DNA from: Rhynchopus euleeides
Taxonomy: Eukaryota > Euglenozoa > Diplonemea > Diplonemida > Diplonemidae
Reading direction: 5' to 3'
Assembly (NCBI GenBank): GCA_963210315.1
Contig: OY723244.1
Span: forward strand, 992,001-1,056,000
Length of the DNA: 64,000 nucleotides
Position numbers and translations under genes: made by a program. Each line of letters opens with the position of its first letter. Position 1 is the first letter of the stretch. Below are positions 62,001 to 64,000 of the stretch, piece after piece. The notes under the pieces were generated by a model. The model worked only from the letters and a program-made list of their open reading frames with translations, had not been told where the DNA came from and searched no databases.

Positions 62001-64000
62001 TTTGATGTGAGCGACCTCGGAGCGACCTTGAGCGACCTGTTTTGGTGCTGAGCGACCTCTGTTTGATGTGAGCGACCTCGGAGCGACCTTGAGCGACCTG
62101 TTTTGGTGCTGAGCGACCTCTGTTTGATGTGAGCGACCTCGGAGCGACCTTGAGCGACCTGTTTTGGTGCTGAGCGACCTCTGTTTGATGTGAGCGACCT
62201 CGGAGCGACCTTGAGCGACCTGTTTTGGTGCTGAGCGACCTCTGTTTGATGTGAGCGACCTCGGAGCGACCTTGAGCGACCTGTTTTGGTGCTGAGCGAC
62301 CTCTGTTTGATGTGAGCGACCTCGGAGCGACCTTGAGCGACCTGTTTTGGTGCTGAGCGACCTCTGTTTGATGTGAGCGACCTTGGAGCGACCTTGAGCG
62401 ACCTGTTCTGGTGCTGAGCGACCTCTGTTTGGTGTGAGCGACCTCGGAGCGACCTTGAGCGACCTGTTTTGGTGCTGAGCGACCTCTGTTTGATGTGAGC
62501 GACCTCGGAGCGACCTTGAGCGACCTGTTTTGGTGCTGAGCGACCTCTGTTTGCTGTGAGCGACCTCGGAGCGACCTTGAGCGACCTGTTTTGGTGCTGA
62601 GCGACCTCTGTTTGATGTGAGCGACCTTGGAGCGACCTTGAGCGACCTGTTCTGGTGCTGAGCGACCTCTGTTTGCTGTGAGCGACCTTGGAGCGACCTT
62701 GAGCGACCTGTTTTGGTGCTGAGCGACCTCTGTTTGATGTGAGCGACCTTGGAGCGACCTTGAGCGACCTGTTCTGGTGCTGAGCGACCTCTGTTTGCTG
62801 TGAGCGACCTTGGAGCGACCTTGAGCGACCTGTTTTGGTGCTGAGCGACCTCTGTTTGATGTGAGCGACCTTGGAGCGACCTTGAGCGACCTGTTTTGGT
62901 GCTGAGCGACCTCTGTTTGCTGTGAGCGACCTTGGAGCGACCTTGAGCGACCTGTTCTGGTGCTGAGCGACCTCTGTTTGGTGTGAGCGACCTCGGAGCG
63001 ACCTTGAGCGACCTGTTTTGGTGCTGAGCGACCTCTGTTTGATGTGAGCGACCTCGGAGCGACCTTGAGCGACCTGTTTTGGTGCTGAGCGACCTCTGTT
63101 TGCTGTGAGCGACCTCGGAGCGACCTTGAGCGACCTGTTTTGGTGCTGAGCGACCTCTGTTTGATGTGAGCGACCTTGGAGCGACCTTGAGCGACCTGTT
63201 CTGGTGCTGAGCGACCTCTGTTTGGTGTGAGCGACCTTGGAGCGACCTTGAGCGACCTGTTTTGGTGCTGAGCGACCTCTGTTTGATGTGAGCGACCTTG
63301 GAGCGACCTTGAGCGACCTGTTCTGGTGCTGAGCGACCTCTGTTTGCTGTGAGCGACCTTGGAGCGACCTTGAGCGACCTGTTTTGGTGCTGAGCGACCT
63401 CTGTTTGATGTGAGCGACCTTGGAGCGACCTTGAGCGACCTGTTTTGGTGCTGAGCGACCTCTGTTTGCTGTGAGCGACCTTGGAGCGACCTTGAGCGAC
63501 CTGTTCTGGTGCTGAGCGACCTCTGTTTGGTGTGAGCGACCTCGGAGCGACCTTGAGCGACCTGTTTTGGTGCTGAGCGACCTCTGTTTGATGTGAGCGA
63601 CCTCGGAGCGACCTTGAGCGACCTGTTTTGGTGCTGAGCGACCTCTGTTTGCTGTGAGCGACCTCGGAGCGACCTTGAGCGACCTGTTTTGGTGCTGAGC
63701 GACCTCTGTTTGATGTGAGCGACCTTGGAGCGACCTTGAGCGACCTGTTCTGGTGCTGAGCGACCTCTGTTTGCTGTGAGCGACCTTGGAGCGACCTTGA
63801 GCGACCTGTTTTGGTGCTGAGCGACCTCTGTTTGATGTGAGCGACCTTGGAGCGACCTTGAGCGACCTGTTTTGGTGCTGAGCGACCTCTGTTTGCTGTG
63901 AGCGACCTTGGAGCGACCTTGAGCGACCTGTTCTGGTGCTGAGCGACCTCTGTTTGGTGTGAGCGACCTCGGAGCGACCTTGAGCGACCTGTTTTGGTGC
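56010..64000 (-). repeat. 61-bp satellite, array 2, about 131 copies, runs off window
   Basis: Same unit as array 1. Higher-order structure is visible: rare variants at 57166, 57357 and 57585 recur at 58933, 59125 and 59353, a duplication of about 1768 bp (29 units). The last 2 kb show a 549-bp period (9 units; variant block at about 62407, 62956, 63505). A 1961-codon minus frame begins at TTG and is a by-product of the stop-free repeat. Confidence 0.95.

Noticed and set aside
1..64000. rRNA, tRNA, spliced-leader RNA genes and telomeric repeats
   Set aside because: I looked for conserved rRNA blocks, tRNA-like A/B boxes with cloverleaf and TTAGGG-type arrays and saw none. A covariance-model scan would be decisive.

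Overview
This window is from a microbial eukaryote (protist) nuclear genome, not a bacterium. It has an importin-alpha gene, a family of WD40 beta-propeller genes, a membrane-anchored cyclase-like protein, eukaryotic transposons (pogo/Tc1-mariner-like, hAT-like, and a non-LTR retrotransposon with an OTU domain) and very long satellite arrays. Host genes look intronless and all lie on the + strand. Three of them have an AG acceptor-like site 15-31 bases before the ATG, which would fit trans-splicing. A euglenozoan relative is one possibility, but this is inference and I cannot name the organism.

Layout. 1-6 kb: a cluster of WD40 genes (one 5'-truncated copy, one intact, one deleted pseudogene) followed by importin alpha. 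6-11.2 kb: a 3'-truncated LINE with a coiled-coil ORF1 and an ORF2 carrying an OTU-type cysteine protease domain plus an AP-type endonuclease. 11.3-17.3 kb: a frameshifted jacalin-like lectin, a 199-aa protein ending in a CaaX box, and a multi-pass cyclase-homology protein. 17.4-27.2 kb: repeats, including a nest of four transposons inside one another and a 514-bp repeat. 28.0-29.2 kb: another intact WD40 gene. 29.3-32.1 kb: an apparently intact pogo-like transposon. 32-45 kb: satellites, a second copy of the palindromic TGTA element carrying a 2.8-kb transposon, about 4.6 kb of gene-free sequence, and a second copy of the nested element in its pre-insertion state. 45.5-46.7 kb: a third intact WD40 gene. 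47.7-64 kb: almost pure satellite (10-bp and 61-bp units) interrupted by a reverse-transcriptase remnant and the second 514-bp repeat.

The three intact WD40 genes encode the same new-looking architecture: a nearly invariant N-terminal ubiquitin-like domain joined to a propeller whose framework is conserved. Short segments at equivalent places in each blade differ strongly between copies. With two broken relatives nearby and a duplicated upstream module, this looks like an expanding, diversifying recognition family and is the best candidate here for an undescribed system. The second highlight is that the transposon nest can be dated relative to itself, because uninterrupted (empty-site) copies of each host sequence occur in the same window.
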